Shown: piece after piece, positions 20,087 through 30,070 of the stretch
How positions within the stretch are numbered: position 1 is the first letter of the stretch
Layout: each line of letters starts with the position of its first letter
IMG/VR virus record: IMGVR_UViG_3300027796_000020
Coordinates: 1-41,610 of that record
DNA length: 41,610 nucleotides
From: a virus
Direction: 5' to 3' (one strand)
Position numbers and translations under genes: made by a program
The notes under the pieces: model-generated
Told to the model about the DNA's origin: nothing
Seen by the model: only the letters and a program-made list of their open reading frames with translations
The model's database searches: none

Positions 20087-23000
20087 TATACAAACCAGTA
20101 GCACCAATGCGGTAAGCGGATTAAACTTGTTGACCGAATCGCTGACAAGGTTACGCACAGCCGTTAAGGGCGGTATTGGTTTAACCACCGCATCGAAACA
20201 ACTTCAAATGTTTTCGCAATCATTGCAGACCATGCAAGCGCCCGGTCAAAAGGTCGCCTCTTTGGTCGCCGCATTAAAGCCACTTGAAACGATTGGGAAA
20301 TCCAATCTCGGGTCGGCTTTAAATCAGTTGCGAAAAATCCCCGAAATTACAGCAGGGTTAGACGATACAAAACTGACCGCCTTTGCCTCAAAGATTATTC
20401 AGGTCACAAATGCGATCAGACCTCTTGCTATTGAGATGGAAAAGGTTTCGGCGGGGTTCAGCAGACTTCCGGCAAACATCCAGAGGGCAATAAACGCCAA
20501 TGCAAAACTAACCACATCGAATCACAAGACCTCAAAATCATACGGCGTTTTAGGTACAGGCATTAGTTCTGCAATGGCAAAAATGACGGTGGCTTATTTC
20601 ATTGTGCGCCGAATTGCGGGCGTTATTGGAGATTGGATAAACGAATCCAACGCATACATTGAAAATTTAAACTTATTCACGGTCGCTATGGGAGAATTCG
20701 CCAAAGAATCGCAGGCATACGCAGAGCATGTCGGTGAAGTCATGGGAATTGACCCCTCCGCATGGATGCGTAATCAAGGTATCTTTATGACCCTCGCAAC
20801 AGGGTTTGGCGTGACAGCGGATAAAGCGGCTCTTATGTCAAAGAACCTTGTTCAGTTGGGATATGACCTTTCCTCGTTCTTTAATATCTCGGTCGAAGAT
20901 TCAATGCAGAAATTGCAGAGCGGTCTTGCAGGCGAGTTGGAACCGTTGCGTAGGTTGGGTTATGACTTATCGCAAGCGAGATTAGAGCAGATCGCGTTGT
21001 CGCTTGGGATCAAGAAGTCGGTCGCCAACATGAACCAAGCCGAAAAGTCGCAGTTGAGATATTACGCGATACTCACGCAGGTCACAACGGCTCAAGGCGA
21101 TATGGCGAGAACGCTACAAGCCCCCGCGAACCAATTAAGAATATTAAAGGCGCAAGCCACGCAAGCGGCGAGGGCGCTCGGTAATATATTTATTCCCGCT
21201 TTAAATGCGGTTCTTCCGTATGCGATTGCGTTCTTAAAGGTTATTAGAACTATCGCAAACGAGATTGCGACATTATTTAATTTTTCGTTGCCGGAAGTGG
21301 ATTATTCGGGCGTTCAGTCGATAGGAGAAGACGCAGAAGAAGCCAACGAAGATGTGAAAGAACTCAAAAACACTCTGCTCGGATTTGACGAGTTAAACAT
21401 TCTTAACACATCGGCAAACGGCGTGTTGGCTACATCTGGCAATGTCCTCGACTTCACGCTTCCCGAATATGACTTCTTGGGGGATTTGATTGAGAATAAG
21501 TCGGATGCTTTGGCAAAGAAATTTGAACAGCCGTTTAAAGACGCTCTGAAACTGGTCGGGTTGATTGGCGCAGCTTTGTTGGCGTGGAAAATCGCAACAG
21601 GTGTTATGAACACGATTGCATGGATGAAAGGTCTTAGCAATGGCGGGATGATTGCGCTCGGAATAACCCTATCCTTGATTGGATTTACCATCGCGGCAAG
21701 CGGATTTAAGGCGATTGGAAAAGGCGAAGCCGAACTGATGGACTATATCAAAGCTGCGCTCGGTTCTGCGCTCGGAATAGTGGGTTCGCTGATTGCATTT
21801 GGAACGGGTCCAGTTGGATGGATTATCGGGATTTCGGCAGCTGTTGTTGTTGCTATTGTCGGAATTTCGGTTGGTGCAAAAGAAAAGGTTTCGGAAACTG
21901 TGCAGGAAGCGTTTTATGGATATGACGATGGTGCTATATCTATAACCGATTTATCTGATGCGTTTTCCACACTCATGCAAGCGATTATCAATACAAACCA
22001 ACCAATTATTGACAATGGGAAGTTAATTGATAACGCAAAAGAAAAAGTGAATAAAGCGGTTGAAAGCATAGATGGTATCAGAAAAGGAATTGAACTGGGC
22101 GTATACACCGCAGACGAGAAAATCCCCAAATTGGTTGCGGCGTTCACGGAATTAGAAACAGGGACAAAATCTATTCTTGATTCGGTTTATGAAAACATCG
22201 TTTCGGCTATTTCGGGTTCGCTTAATCAGGCTCTCATAGATGCAAACTCTGACATACCGCAAATTATCGCCATAATCGCAGGGGTTAAGGGCGAAGTTGA
22301 CAAGACATTTGAATCAATAACAAAGGACTTTAATGACGCAAAGGATGCGTTTGACGATGGGAATATAAGCGCACAAGATTACTCTACCGCCATTTATGCG
22401 TTGACGCAAGATATTAAAAAATTGGTGGGCGAAACTGATCCAGTAGCTGAAGCGTTCGCAACAATCACAGATGCACTTGGCGGTATAAATTGGGGTGACG
22501 AAACAGCCAAAAATAACGCATTTGCGATTATATCTGAAAGCGCCGATAACGCAAAAACAGCAGTTGATGAAGCGTACAAGACAATTAAAGACAATGTATC
22601 GTCCATGCGTGGGTGGTCTGATGACCCCACATTCCAGTTGCAATTAGACAAAATTATATTAGGAAACGAAGCCACACGCAATAGCCAATTAGCTTCTATA
22701 CAAACAAATCTTGCCACAGTATTTGACAGCGTTCAAAAAGACTTAATTGCCAAGGGCGCAACTGTCGCGGAAAATGCCGCTGCCGAATGGGACAAAATGG
22801 GTTGGTTTGCAAAATTGGTTCAGGGTGGAAGCAAGGACACGTTCATATATAAAAACCTTTACGATTATATGGAAAACACAATCAGACCAGTGCTTGACGA
22901 GTTCGGAATCACCGAGGGCAGATATGCGGAAGAAACGATGCAAAAACTGTTGACGGAAATGTTTGATTATTCCAACTACGATACAGGGATTGTGAAACTG

Positions 23001-23741
23001 AAAAGCTCGCTAACATTGGACGCTCAAGAGATGTTGGAATCATTCGGAATTGATTCGGCGGTATTCGCAAAATCTGCGGGGATGAATATAGCGGTAGGGT
23101 TGAGAAAAGGATTATCAGACGAAATGGACGCAAGTGTAACCGCGTTCAAAACCGCAGCATTAACCCCCTCAAAAATATTCAAATCAGAAAACCAAATTGA
23201 ATCCCCGTCCAAGTTGTTTGAATCTCACGGAAAGAACATCATCCAAGGTCTTTGGGATGGTATGAAACTAATTTGGAACGATCTTATTACATGGTGGGAG
23301 AATCTCAAACTTCCCGAGATTGAATTTAAAATGCCCCACTTTGAGTGGTCAACAGTACCCGCCCCAGAGTGGTTGGCTAAGATTCTTTCGGCGCTTGGAC
23401 TTCCGACACAATTACCGAAACTCAATGTCGAGTGGTATGAAAACGGCGGCTATCCCACCTCTGGCGACCTATTTTTTGCCAACGAAAACGGCAGTCCCGA
23501 AATGGTTGGGTCGATGGGTGGGCGCACAGCGGTTGCGAACAATGACCAGATCGTGGCAGGGATTGCAAGCGGTGTAGCGAGTGCCAATTCAGAGCAAAAC
23601 GCTTTGTTAAGAGAGCAGAACAAACTGCTCCGGCAACTCATTGACCAAGACAAGGTTGTGGTGTTCCCGACCTCCGCAGAAGCGGGCAGAGCGGTATCAA
23701 AATCAATCGGAATGTATGACAAGGCAAGGGGTGTCGTATGA
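20049..23741 (+). CDS. Tape measure protein
   Basis: A 1230-residue protein, the longest in the genome, as expected for the protein that fixes tail length. Using about 1.5 angstrom per residue known for this family, the tail would be near 180-190 nm. The N-terminal third is helical (SSTNAVSGLNLLTESLTRLR). The middle (about 500-610) has hydrophobic helices (LVGLIGAALLAWKIATGVMN, WIIGISAAVVVAIVGISVGA) that may insert into the host membrane at DNA entry. The end has the conserved NGGYPTSGDLFFANENGSPE followed by a coiled coil (ALLREQNKLLRQLIDQDK). No lysozyme or peptidase domain is recognised. Confidence 0.93.
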   Translation: MMAEATIDQLQIDIQTSSTNAVSGLNLLTESLTRLRTAVKGGIGLTTASKQLQMFSQSLQTMQAPGQKVASLVAALKPLETIGKSNLGSALNQLRKIPEITAGLDDTKLTAFASKIIQVTNAIRPLAIEMEKVSAGFSRLPANIQRAINANAKLTTSNHKTSKSYGVLGTGISSAMAKMTVAYFIVRRIAGVIGDWINESNAYIENLNLFTVAMGEFAKESQAYAEHVGEVMGIDPSAWMRNQGIFMTLATGFGVTADKAALMSKNLVQLGYDLSSFFNISVEDSMQKLQSGLAGELEPLRRLGYDLSQARLEQIALSLGIKKSVANMNQAEKSQLRYYAILTQVTTAQGDMARTLQAPANQLRILKAQATQAARALGNIFIPALNAVLPYAIAFLKVIRTIANEIATLFNFSLPEVDYSGVQSIGEDAEEANEDVKELKNTLLGFDELNILNTSANGVLATSGNVLDFTLPEYDFLGDLIENKSDALAKKFEQPFKDALKLVGLIGAALLAWKIATGVMNTIAWMKGLSNGGMIALGITLSLIGFTIAASGFKAIGKGEAELMDYIKAALGSALGIVGSLIAFGTGPVGWIIGISAAVVVAIVGISVGAKEKVSETVQEAFYGYDDGAISITDLSDAFSTLMQAIINTNQPIIDNGKLIDNAKEKVNKAVESIDGIRKGIELGVYTADEKIPKLVAAFTELETGTKSILDSVYENIVSAISGSLNQALIDANSDIPQIIAIIAGVKGEVDKTFESITKDFNDAKDAFDDGNISAQDYSTAIYALTQDIKKLVGETDPVAEAFATITDALGGINWGDETAKNNAFAIISESADNAKTAVDEAYKTIKDNVSSMRGWSDDPTFQLQLDKIILGNEATRNSQLASIQTNLATVFDSVQKDLIAKGATVAENAAAEWDKMGWFAKLVQGGSKDTFIYKNLYDYMENTIRPVLDEFGITEGRYAEETMQKLLTEMFDYSNYDTGIVKLKSSLTLDAQEMLESFGIDSAVFAKSAGMNIAVGLRKGLSDEMDASVTAFKTAALTPSKIFKSENQIESPSKLFESHGKNIIQGLWDGMKLIWNDLITWWENLKLPEIEFKMPHFEWSTVPAPEWLAKILSALGLPTQLPKLNVEWYENGGYPTSGDLFFANENGSPEMVGSMGGRTAVANNDQIVAGIASGVASANSEQNALLREQNKLLRQLIDQDKVVVFPTSAEAGRAVSKSIGMYDKARGVV

Positions 23742-24121
23742 GCATAACATACACATACAACATGGGGTTTGCAGCAGGAAGCACCCCTTTGCCTGACCCC
23801 TCGGGGTTCTCGGGAGAAACAGCCGATGTAGACGCTTCGGGCGAACGCGACTTGACGGGTTACTTGCACAGAGATTGGGTCGCTACCAAAATACCCGTTG
23901 AACTGCGATATGTGAACATCGGATGGGATATGTGCCAAACGATATTAGGGGCTGTTAATTCACCATCGTTTCAATTCACCTATCCCGACCCCAACACAGG
24001 GGCGGCTCGGACGGGGACATACTATGTCGGAAACAGGAAGTGGGATGTAGTTTGGATGCCCGTTGGTGAGAGTTCATCGGGGTGGTATGCAAATCTAACA
24101 TTTAGCGTGATTGAGTATTAA
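23738..24121 (+). CDS. Small tail-tip protein (DUF6711-like)
   Basis: A 127-residue beta-rich protein overlapping the tape-measure stop (ATGA). It contains GERDLTGYLHRDWVATKIPV and ends with strand-rich GWYANLTFSVIEY. The size and position behind the tape measure resemble small proteins annotated DUF6711 in Clostridia phages, which stand where other siphophages have the distal tail protein. It probably forms part of the tail-tip ring. The family name is given from memory and is tentative. Confidence 0.65.
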   Translation: MSITYTYNMGFAAGSTPLPDPSGFSGETADVDASGERDLTGYLHRDWVATKIPVELRYVNIGWDMCQTILGAVNSPSFQFTYPDPNTGAARTGTYYVGNRKWDVVWMPVGESSSGWYANLTFSVIEY

Positions 24122-24132
24122 GGAGATAGCCG

Positions 24133-26367
24133 ATGTATAACGCAAGCGCAGCATTTCATACGGCGGTTTTCACAAACTCTCCGAGTGAGAGGGTTTTATT
24201 TCGGTTTGCAGATGGCACGATTTTCACAAATGAGGACTTGAATTTATCGAGTGGATTGAAGTTCAGCGAAGCCTCGAATATGGAAAACGAATTAACCATC
24301 GGCGCTTGCTTATCATCCACAATCGAAGCGACCATATCAAACTATCACGGGTTACTCACGGGGTTTGCTTTCGGAGAATGTGATGTATCTCTTGGCGTGA
24401 GAACGGCGATCACAACGGAAGCGGCACATACCGCCAACGCAAAGATTGTTCTGCGCTATGGGGCGGCTTCACCGATTACAGTTACAGGACACTCCACAAC
24501 CCCTTATCTGAAAGTGAACGGTGAACCTGCAAACATACAGCCCTCGTTTGCTGTGAGAGCGTTAGTTGCCGAAGGGTATCTTGTATATGCCATAGGTATA
24601 AACGGCGAACTATGGGCTGCAACATGGACGGACGGGCTTACTTGGACGGGCGTTTCAACAGAAACATGGAACAGCATAGCGACAAGTACATGGGATGATA
24701 TTCAAGGGATTTTCGTATTAGCAACGGCGGGAACGCCAAGTGATTTCATGGTTGCAAAGTTTGTCAGAATGGCAACGGCAGGGCGTGGGGTTGCTTATAA
24801 CGCGGGGATTCTGTATGAGTTTTATGCAAGCGGAACGGTTGAGAAATACGAGTATGTGAAGCTCGGAACATTCGATATTGATACCCCCGCAAAGCGCAAG
24901 GTTCGTCTGATTACAACCACTGCATACGACCGCATGGTTAAGTTTGATGTGGTGGCTGATTCGTTTTTATCTGGGCTTACTTATCCAATTACGCTCGGTG
25001 GGATATACACGGCGCTTTGTACCTTTGTTGGGGTTACAAGCGCAACTACCACATTCATTAACAGCACTCGGTCATTTACCGAAGCCCCCGCAACAATGGA
25101 GAACATAACCGCCCGTGAAGTGCTTGGGTGGATTGCGGAAGCCGCTTGTTCGTTTGCGAGAATGACAAGGGACGGAGAATTGGAACTGGCGTGGTTCGGA
25201 ACAGAATCGGTCATGATTCTACCGACACAACACTTTAATGCCGAACCCTCTGAATACACGGTTACTCCGATTGACAAACTGCAAATCAAAAACACGGAAA
25301 ATGATATTGGGGTAATCATCGGCACAGGCACAAACGCCTATGTAATATTGGACAATCCTTTCCTGTATGGCGCAACGGACACTATCATCCGTACATACGG
25401 AACGCCCATATACAACCGCCTTAGCGCAGTAACGGCGTTCACGCCCATAACGGTTTCGGCTGTTTGCGATTGGTCGGTTGAAGCGGGGGATATTGTCTCC
25501 GTAACCTCAAACGATGTGGTCTATGCATTTCCTGTTTATTTGCAGACTATCACATGGCGGGGCGGGGCAAGGGTTGTGTACGAGTGTACAGGGGAATCAA
25601 GCAGACCAATAGTGAGTGCTGTAAACAGGCGGGTCTATAACCAAAAAAGATCGGTTTCAGAAATTGCACAATATGCGGAAAGCATAACTCTATCGGTCAC
25701 AAATAGCACGACTTCAAGCACGATAAAGTTAATGGCGGGGGCAGTTGAAATATCAAGCCAAAACATATCAATGTCAGGGCTTGTCACATTCACGAACTTA
25801 ACCGATGGGACAACCACGATAAGCGGAAGCAATATTACCACAGGGGTTATCAACGCAAGTTTGATTACAACCGGAACACTTAGTGCGAGTAGGATTTCAA
25901 CGGGTACGCTTACAAGCGTTTCGATTTCAAATCAAAATGTGCAAATTGGCGCAAATTCTATTACATTCACAACCAGTGGATATTTATATGTGAATACTGG
26001 GTCGGAATCAAAAGCGGTAATGAGTTTTGCTTCAGACACTATAAACATTGGGTCAAGCACGATGTATCTATATATATATTCGGGATATACATACTTGCAG
26101 AGTGATGTTCGTGTCAACGGGTCGTTTACTGTTGCAACAGGTTCTTCGTGTAACTTTAACGGAAGTACAGCGTTCGCGGCGGGTGCGTACAATCACGCTC
26201 TACACGGGAATGTGTGGATCACGGAAAAGGTTGGGTTTTTCAACACAACACCTATTGCTCAAAGAGGTTGCGCCCAACTGTCTGGCACACAAACCCTTGA
26301 TACACTAAAAGCCAAAATTAATGAAATCATTGAAGATTTGGGCGCTTACGGGCTATTAAGCTATTAA
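24133..26367 (+). CDS. Baseplate hub/tail protein with fibre-like C-terminus
   Basis: A 744-residue protein. Residues 1-480 look like a siphophage tail-tip hub of the gp27/Tal type: strand-rich start (ERVLFRFADGTIFTNEDLNL) and the middle block ITAREVLGWIAEAACSFARM with RDGELELAWFG. From about 500 on the sequence turns into fibre repeats rich in S, T and N (SASRISTGTLTSVSISNQNV). It ends in a short trimer-type tip (EKVGFFNTTPIAQRG and TLDTLKAKINEIIEDLG). It would bridge the tail tip and the receptor-binding proteins encoded next. No peptidase motif is seen. Confidence 0.82.
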   Translation: MYNASAAFHTAVFTNSPSERVLFRFADGTIFTNEDLNLSSGLKFSEASNMENELTIGACLSSTIEATISNYHGLLTGFAFGECDVSLGVRTAITTEAAHTANAKIVLRYGAASPITVTGHSTTPYLKVNGEPANIQPSFAVRALVAEGYLVYAIGINGELWAATWTDGLTWTGVSTETWNSIATSTWDDIQGIFVLATAGTPSDFMVAKFVRMATAGRGVAYNAGILYEFYASGTVEKYEYVKLGTFDIDTPAKRKVRLITTTAYDRMVKFDVVADSFLSGLTYPITLGGIYTALCTFVGVTSATTTFINSTRSFTEAPATMENITAREVLGWIAEAACSFARMTRDGELELAWFGTESVMILPTQHFNAEPSEYTVTPIDKLQIKNTENDIGVIIGTGTNAYVILDNPFLYGATDTIIRTYGTPIYNRLSAVTAFTPITVSAVCDWSVEAGDIVSVTSNDVVYAFPVYLQTITWRGGARVVYECTGESSRPIVSAVNRRVYNQKRSVSEIAQYAESITLSVTNSTTSSTIKLMAGAVEISSQNISMSGLVTFTNLTDGTTTISGSNITTGVINASLITTGTLSASRISTGTLTSVSISNQNVQIGANSITFTTSGYLYVNTGSESKAVMSFASDTINIGSSTMYLYIYSGYTYLQSDVRVNGSFTVATGSSCNFNGSTAFAAGAYNHALHGNVWITEKVGFFNTTPIAQRGCAQLSGTQTLDTLKAKINEIIEDLGAYGLLSY

Positions 26368-26376
26368 GGAGAAACA

Positions 26377-26694
26377 ATGAAACTTAAAACATTCGCCATT
26401 GCCATTAAGTCACTTCAGTGCCTATATGCAGAGCCTCTTGACTTATCCGTTTCCTATCAACTAAACAAGCGACTGCCCGAAATCGAAAAGTGCCTTAACC
26501 TTTTCAACCATGAGAAAGAAAAGATTATGAAACTGTACGAGGGCGAAGAACGCGAAAGCAAGTTCCAAGAATTGTTGGAGTTTGAAACAGAGTTCAACTA
26601 TCTGCCCTTGAAAGTCAAGGTGCGAGAGGGAATCACGCTATCTGCAAACGATATAAAATCGCTCGAACCGTTTGTAATATTCGAGGAGGTTTAA
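26377..26694 (+). CDS. Small helical protein between tail genes
   Basis: A 105-residue protein with GGAGAAA before the ATG. Most of it is predicted helix (YQLNKRLPEIEKCLNLFNHE, KIMKLYEGEERESKFQELLE) and it ends in acidic strands. Small helical proteins in this place are often annotated DUF1617 or as fibre-assembly factors. I cannot confirm membership, so an assembly-helper role remains a guess. Confidence 0.65.
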   Translation: MKLKTFAIAIKSLQCLYAEPLDLSVSYQLNKRLPEIEKCLNLFNHEKEKIMKLYEGEERESKFQELLEFETEFNYLPLKVKVREGITLSANDIKSLEPFVIFEEV

Positions 26695-26695
26695 A

Positions 26696-28381
26696 ATGGC
26701 AACACAAAGCACAAACCTTAATCTAACAAAGCCCGCAGGAACGGACTATGTTTTAATTGCGGATTTCAACGGGAACGCAGATATTCTCGATGGTGCGATT
26801 GGCGACCCCACTTTGCTTGAAACCACCGTTAAAACAAACATAGTTGCGGCGATTAACGAGGCGAGATTAACAGGCGGTAATAATGCGCCCTATATCGGTG
26901 CGAACAAACATTGGTATGAATGGAATGATACCACGCTCGTTTATGACGATACAGAGGAGCAAGCGCCCGGTGGTTCGATTTATGACGGAACGGCAATCAC
27001 GGGAACATCGGAAACCCCAACCTCATTTACCACCGCTATCACATACGCCAATCCGAATGACAAGTATCTGAACACCGCCACAGCGAATGTTTATAGGTGC
27101 GTGGTCGGTGGGGCTGATACGGTTGCCACATGGGTTTATATTGGGAATATCAGAGGGGCAACAGGCGCAACAGGGGCAACTGGGTCGCAAGGTATTCAAG
27201 GCGCAACAGGCGCACAGGGCATACAAGGTATACAAGGGGCGACAGGTGCTACAGGTGCGGCAGGGACAAACGGTACGAATGGTACAAACGGCACAGATGG
27301 CGAGGACGGAACGGGTAACAACTGGTACACAGGAACGGCAATCACAGGCACATCAACCACTCCAACCGTCTATGCAACAGGAATAACTCTTGCGCTTGTG
27401 GGGGATATGTATTTAAACACGGGCGCATTGCCCGATACGGGGTACACCTATCAATGTACGCTTGGGGGTAATGCCGCAACCGCATTGTGGGCTTATAAGG
27501 CGAAGATTCGTGGTGAGAACGGAACTGGCACAGGCGATATGCTTGCAAGCGTTTATGTAACATCAGGCGGTGGGGGCAAGGTGCTTGCGGCGGCTGATTC
27601 GGATAAGTTGGGGAATGTTGCGGCGAGTGGGTATGCGAAAGAGATAAGCGGGCAGACCGCAGTAATAGCTGAAGATGTTGCTGTGACCGATGTGTTTCCC
27701 ATCACCGATGTTTCGGATTCTAACACACAAAAAAAAATAACATGGAGCCAAGTAAAATCGTTGTTTTGGAACTCGGGTCTCACATATTATGCGGAATCCG
27801 CGAGAGCCAATATATTGTCGGGAGATGCGCTATATCTAATTGTGTGCAAACTCATGAAGTGGTACACCGACTTTGCAACAGTTGTATTTACAGGCGCATA
27901 TTCCGACTTGACGGGCAAGCCCACATCAATGACACCAACCGCACATGCTGCATCTCATGCAACAGGACAAGCGGACGCATTAACAGCCGCCAACATTGGA
28001 GCACTTGCAGAAATTGTCAGCGACACCACCCCTCAACTTGGCGGCGAACTGGATATGAACGCTCACAGCATTGGCGGCACAGAAACCGACAACGGCAACA
28101 GCGGAACGAGCAAAGCGATTGACTGGCGCAATGGAAACCATCAGAAAGTTACCATGACAGGAAACTGCACTTTCACTTTCACCGCCCCGAGCAAGTGCGG
28201 TATGCTCTCTTTGCGCTTGATACAAGATGGAACCGGCTCACGGACAATCACCCTGCCGACCATGAAAAAGGTCGGTGGCACAGCGTTCACATTTTCGACA
28301 GCGGCAAACGCGATTGACATATTGAGCATTTACTATGACGGTTCGGCATATTACGGTCAAACTGGCATAGCGTGGTCGTGA
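26696..28381 (+). CDS. Collagen-like tail fibre
   Basis: A 561-residue fibre starting one base after the preceding gene. It opens with STNLNLTKPAGTDYVLIADF, a usual tail-fibre start. A ~65-residue strand module (residues ~98-152: DGTAITGTSETPT onward to VYIGNIRG) is followed by a collagen-like stretch of G-x-y triplets (~153-204: GATGATGATG, GIQGIQGATG, GTNGTNGTNG). A second copy of the same module comes next (~208-278: TGTAITGTSTTPT to AKIRGENG). The C-terminal ~200 residues are a strand-rich domain (CTFTFTAPSKCGMLSLRLIQ). It should trimerise through the collagen part and bind a host surface receptor. Confidence 0.85.
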   Translation: MATQSTNLNLTKPAGTDYVLIADFNGNADILDGAIGDPTLLETTVKTNIVAAINEARLTGGNNAPYIGANKHWYEWNDTTLVYDDTEEQAPGGSIYDGTAITGTSETPTSFTTAITYANPNDKYLNTATANVYRCVVGGADTVATWVYIGNIRGATGATGATGSQGIQGATGAQGIQGIQGATGATGAAGTNGTNGTNGTDGEDGTGNNWYTGTAITGTSTTPTVYATGITLALVGDMYLNTGALPDTGYTYQCTLGGNAATALWAYKAKIRGENGTGTGDMLASVYVTSGGGGKVLAAADSDKLGNVAASGYAKEISGQTAVIAEDVAVTDVFPITDVSDSNTQKKITWSQVKSLFWNSGLTYYAESARANILSGDALYLIVCKLMKWYTDFATVVFTGAYSDLTGKPTSMTPTAHAASHATGQADALTAANIGALAEIVSDTTPQLGGELDMNAHSIGGTETDNGNSGTSKAIDWRNGNHQKVTMTGNCTFTFTAPSKCGMLSLRLIQDGTGSRTITLPTMKKVGGTAFTFSTAANAIDILSIYYDGSAYYGQTGIAWS

Positions 28382-28390
28382 GGTAGATAG

Positions 28391-29080
28391 ATGGCTACAC
28401 TACCTGCAAGTGCAATATCTCTTTTCCACTTTGAAAATAATCTGACTGACACGCTTGGCAACGCAACCGCAACGAATAGCGGCGTAACACTTTCGACAAC
28501 CCAAAAGAAATTCGGCTCGTATGCGGCTTATGTCAACGGCACAATTTCATCGGGAAGTTATGTAACTCTTTCGCTATCGGCTCTAACCACCTACACAGTC
28601 GCAATGTGGCTATACAGGGCGACCTCGGCAACAACGAACTGGTGGCCTGCGGCGTTTTGTGCGAGTGATGGCACAAATAGCGGCGTGATATGGCACACAA
28701 GTGACACATCAAATAACACGCCTATCTATATTGTAAAAATTGCGTCACAAAATACAGAGGTCGGTTCAACTGCAATACCAACAAATTCATGGTGTCATGC
28801 GGCGATAACGAGGTCGGGAAGCACATATAAATTCTATCTAAACGGCACACTTCAAAAAACAATTACTAACACGGGAACAATGAGTTTAAGCCAAGTGATT
28901 CTCGGCGTGTTTAAGCAAGGTTCAACGGTTTCATCTGACACATATTTCAACGGATATATTGACGAATTACTTATCACAAACGATGTGCTTTGGACGGCAA
29001 ATTTTACACCGCCAACAGACGCTTATGTTGACCCTGTTATAGCACCCGCAAAATCCCTATTCTTCGGCATGAACTTTTAG
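28391..29080 (+). CDS. LamG/concanavalin-like probable receptor-binding protein
   Basis: A 229-residue protein that reads as a single LamG-type jelly-roll domain: LFHFENNLTDTLGN at the start, YTVAMWLYRATSATTNWW in the middle, WCHAAITRSGSTYKFYLNGT and YFNGYIDELLITNDVLW near the end. These are the conserved strands of laminin-G-like lectin folds. A ligand is not visible, but a sugar-binding role in host recognition is usual for phage members. It lies between the fibre and endolysin genes. It could instead be a wall-targeting partner of the lysin, which is encoded 10 bases later. Confidence 0.8.
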   Translation: MATLPASAISLFHFENNLTDTLGNATATNSGVTLSTTQKKFGSYAAYVNGTISSGSYVTLSLSALTTYTVAMWLYRATSATTNWWPAAFCASDGTNSGVIWHTSDTSNNTPIYIVKIASQNTEVGSTAIPTNSWCHAAITRSGSTYKFYLNGTLQKTITNTGTMSLSQVILGVFKQGSTVSSDTYFNGYIDELLITNDVLWTANFTPPTDAYVDPVIAPAKSLFFGMNF

Positions 29081-29090
29081 GAGGTATTCA

Positions 29091-29837
29091 ATGACCAACA
29101 AAGATTTAGTCCAGTTTTGCAAATTAGCAAAAGACAAGCCTGTCAAATACATGTGGGGCGATTGGGGTAGACCCATCTCGACAAAGACCATCATAGAAAA
29201 GGCAAGGCAATACCCTGCACATTATACAGCGAACTATCAAAATGAACTCGCCGCCGAAATCAGCAAAGGCGGTATCGGGTGCGATTGCACAGGGTTGATT
29301 AAGTGGTTTCTGTGGTCGAACGGCGACATTGAACACACCATGACAAACGCCGATTATCACGGCTCAACCGACAATGCGGCTTCAACATGGTACAAACAAG
29401 CCAAAGTTCGTGGCGAAATCGACACTATCCCTCTCGACCATTCAGGGCTGATTGTTTCATTCTCTGGTCATTGCGGCGTTTACATCGGAAACGGTCAAGT
29501 CATCGAGTGCACAAAAGGTCAATTTGGGAACGGTGTCGTGCAGACCGCCCTTAAAGACCGTCAGTGGGAAAAGTGGTGCGAGTGCATTAACATCACCTAT
29601 GAGAGCGAAAAGCCCACAGAGGGGCAGGAAACCGCCCCTGCGGACAAGCACGCAAAGGTTGCCATAACCTGCCCGACATATTCAACACTCAACCGCAAAC
29701 AGCGAATCGGTGAAGTCTACAAGGGCATGACTGTAAAATATCTCGGCGATTACGGCGGTCTGGCAATCATCATCTATCCGATATTGACAAGCGAGAAAAT
29801 CGGCTTTGTTGATAAAATCAATATTAAAAAGGAGTAA
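29091..29837 (+). CDS. Endolysin: NlpC/P60-type peptidase with C-terminal SH3-like domain
   Basis: A 248-residue lysin. The catalytic domain (about 1-165) has the nucleophilic cysteine in GIGCDCTGLIKWF near residues 62-74 and the histidine in GHCGVYIGNGQVIEC near 126-140, the order of NlpC/P60 peptidases, which cut peptide stems of the wall. A linker (EKPTEGQETAPADKH) follows, then a strand-rich ~60-residue domain (STLNRKQRIGEVYKGMTVKY) like bacterial SH3 wall-binding domains. It has no signal peptide, so release should depend on the holin. A GGAGG site precedes the ATG. Confidence 0.88.
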   Translation: MTNKDLVQFCKLAKDKPVKYMWGDWGRPISTKTIIEKARQYPAHYTANYQNELAAEISKGGIGCDCTGLIKWFLWSNGDIEHTMTNADYHGSTDNAASTWYKQAKVRGEIDTIPLDHSGLIVSFSGHCGVYIGNGQVIECTKGQFGNGVVQTALKDRQWEKWCECINITYESEKPTEGQETAPADKHAKVAITCPTYSTLNRKQRIGEVYKGMTVKYLGDYGGLAIIIYPILTSEKIGFVDKINIKKE

Positions 29838-29842
29838 TTATT

Positions 29843-30031
29843 ATGACAATTTGGCAAAGAATCAAAAGTAGCCCCGTAGTTCAGATTCAGTTAATCGCAA
29901 TCGTTGCAACGCTTGTCGCGTATTTCTTTCCGGAACTCGACCCTCAAATCAAGGCGATTATGACAGCACTCACGGCGGCATGGAGTGTTTTCGCAGGGCT
30001 TAACAACCCGACAGACAAAATCAACTTCTAA
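29843..30031 (+). CDS. Holin
   Basis: A 62-residue protein five bases after the endolysin gene, with GGAG before the ATG. It has two hydrophobic segments (VQIQLIAIVATLVAYFF and IKAIMTALTAAWSVFAGL), a charged start and a short polar end, as in two-helix Firmicutes holins. It would make the membrane holes that release the endolysin. Identification rests on topology and position. Confidence 0.8.
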   Translation: MTIWQRIKSSPVVQIQLIAIVATLVAYFFPELDPQIKAIMTALTAAWSVFAGLNNPTDKINF

Positions 30032-30070
30032 ACCCTAATTTAAACCATAAACAGAGAGAGGTAATTCGTC

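Noticed and set aside
26696-29080. A diversity-generating retroelement acting on the fibre genes
   Set aside because: No reverse transcriptase gene and no template/variable repeat pair were seen.
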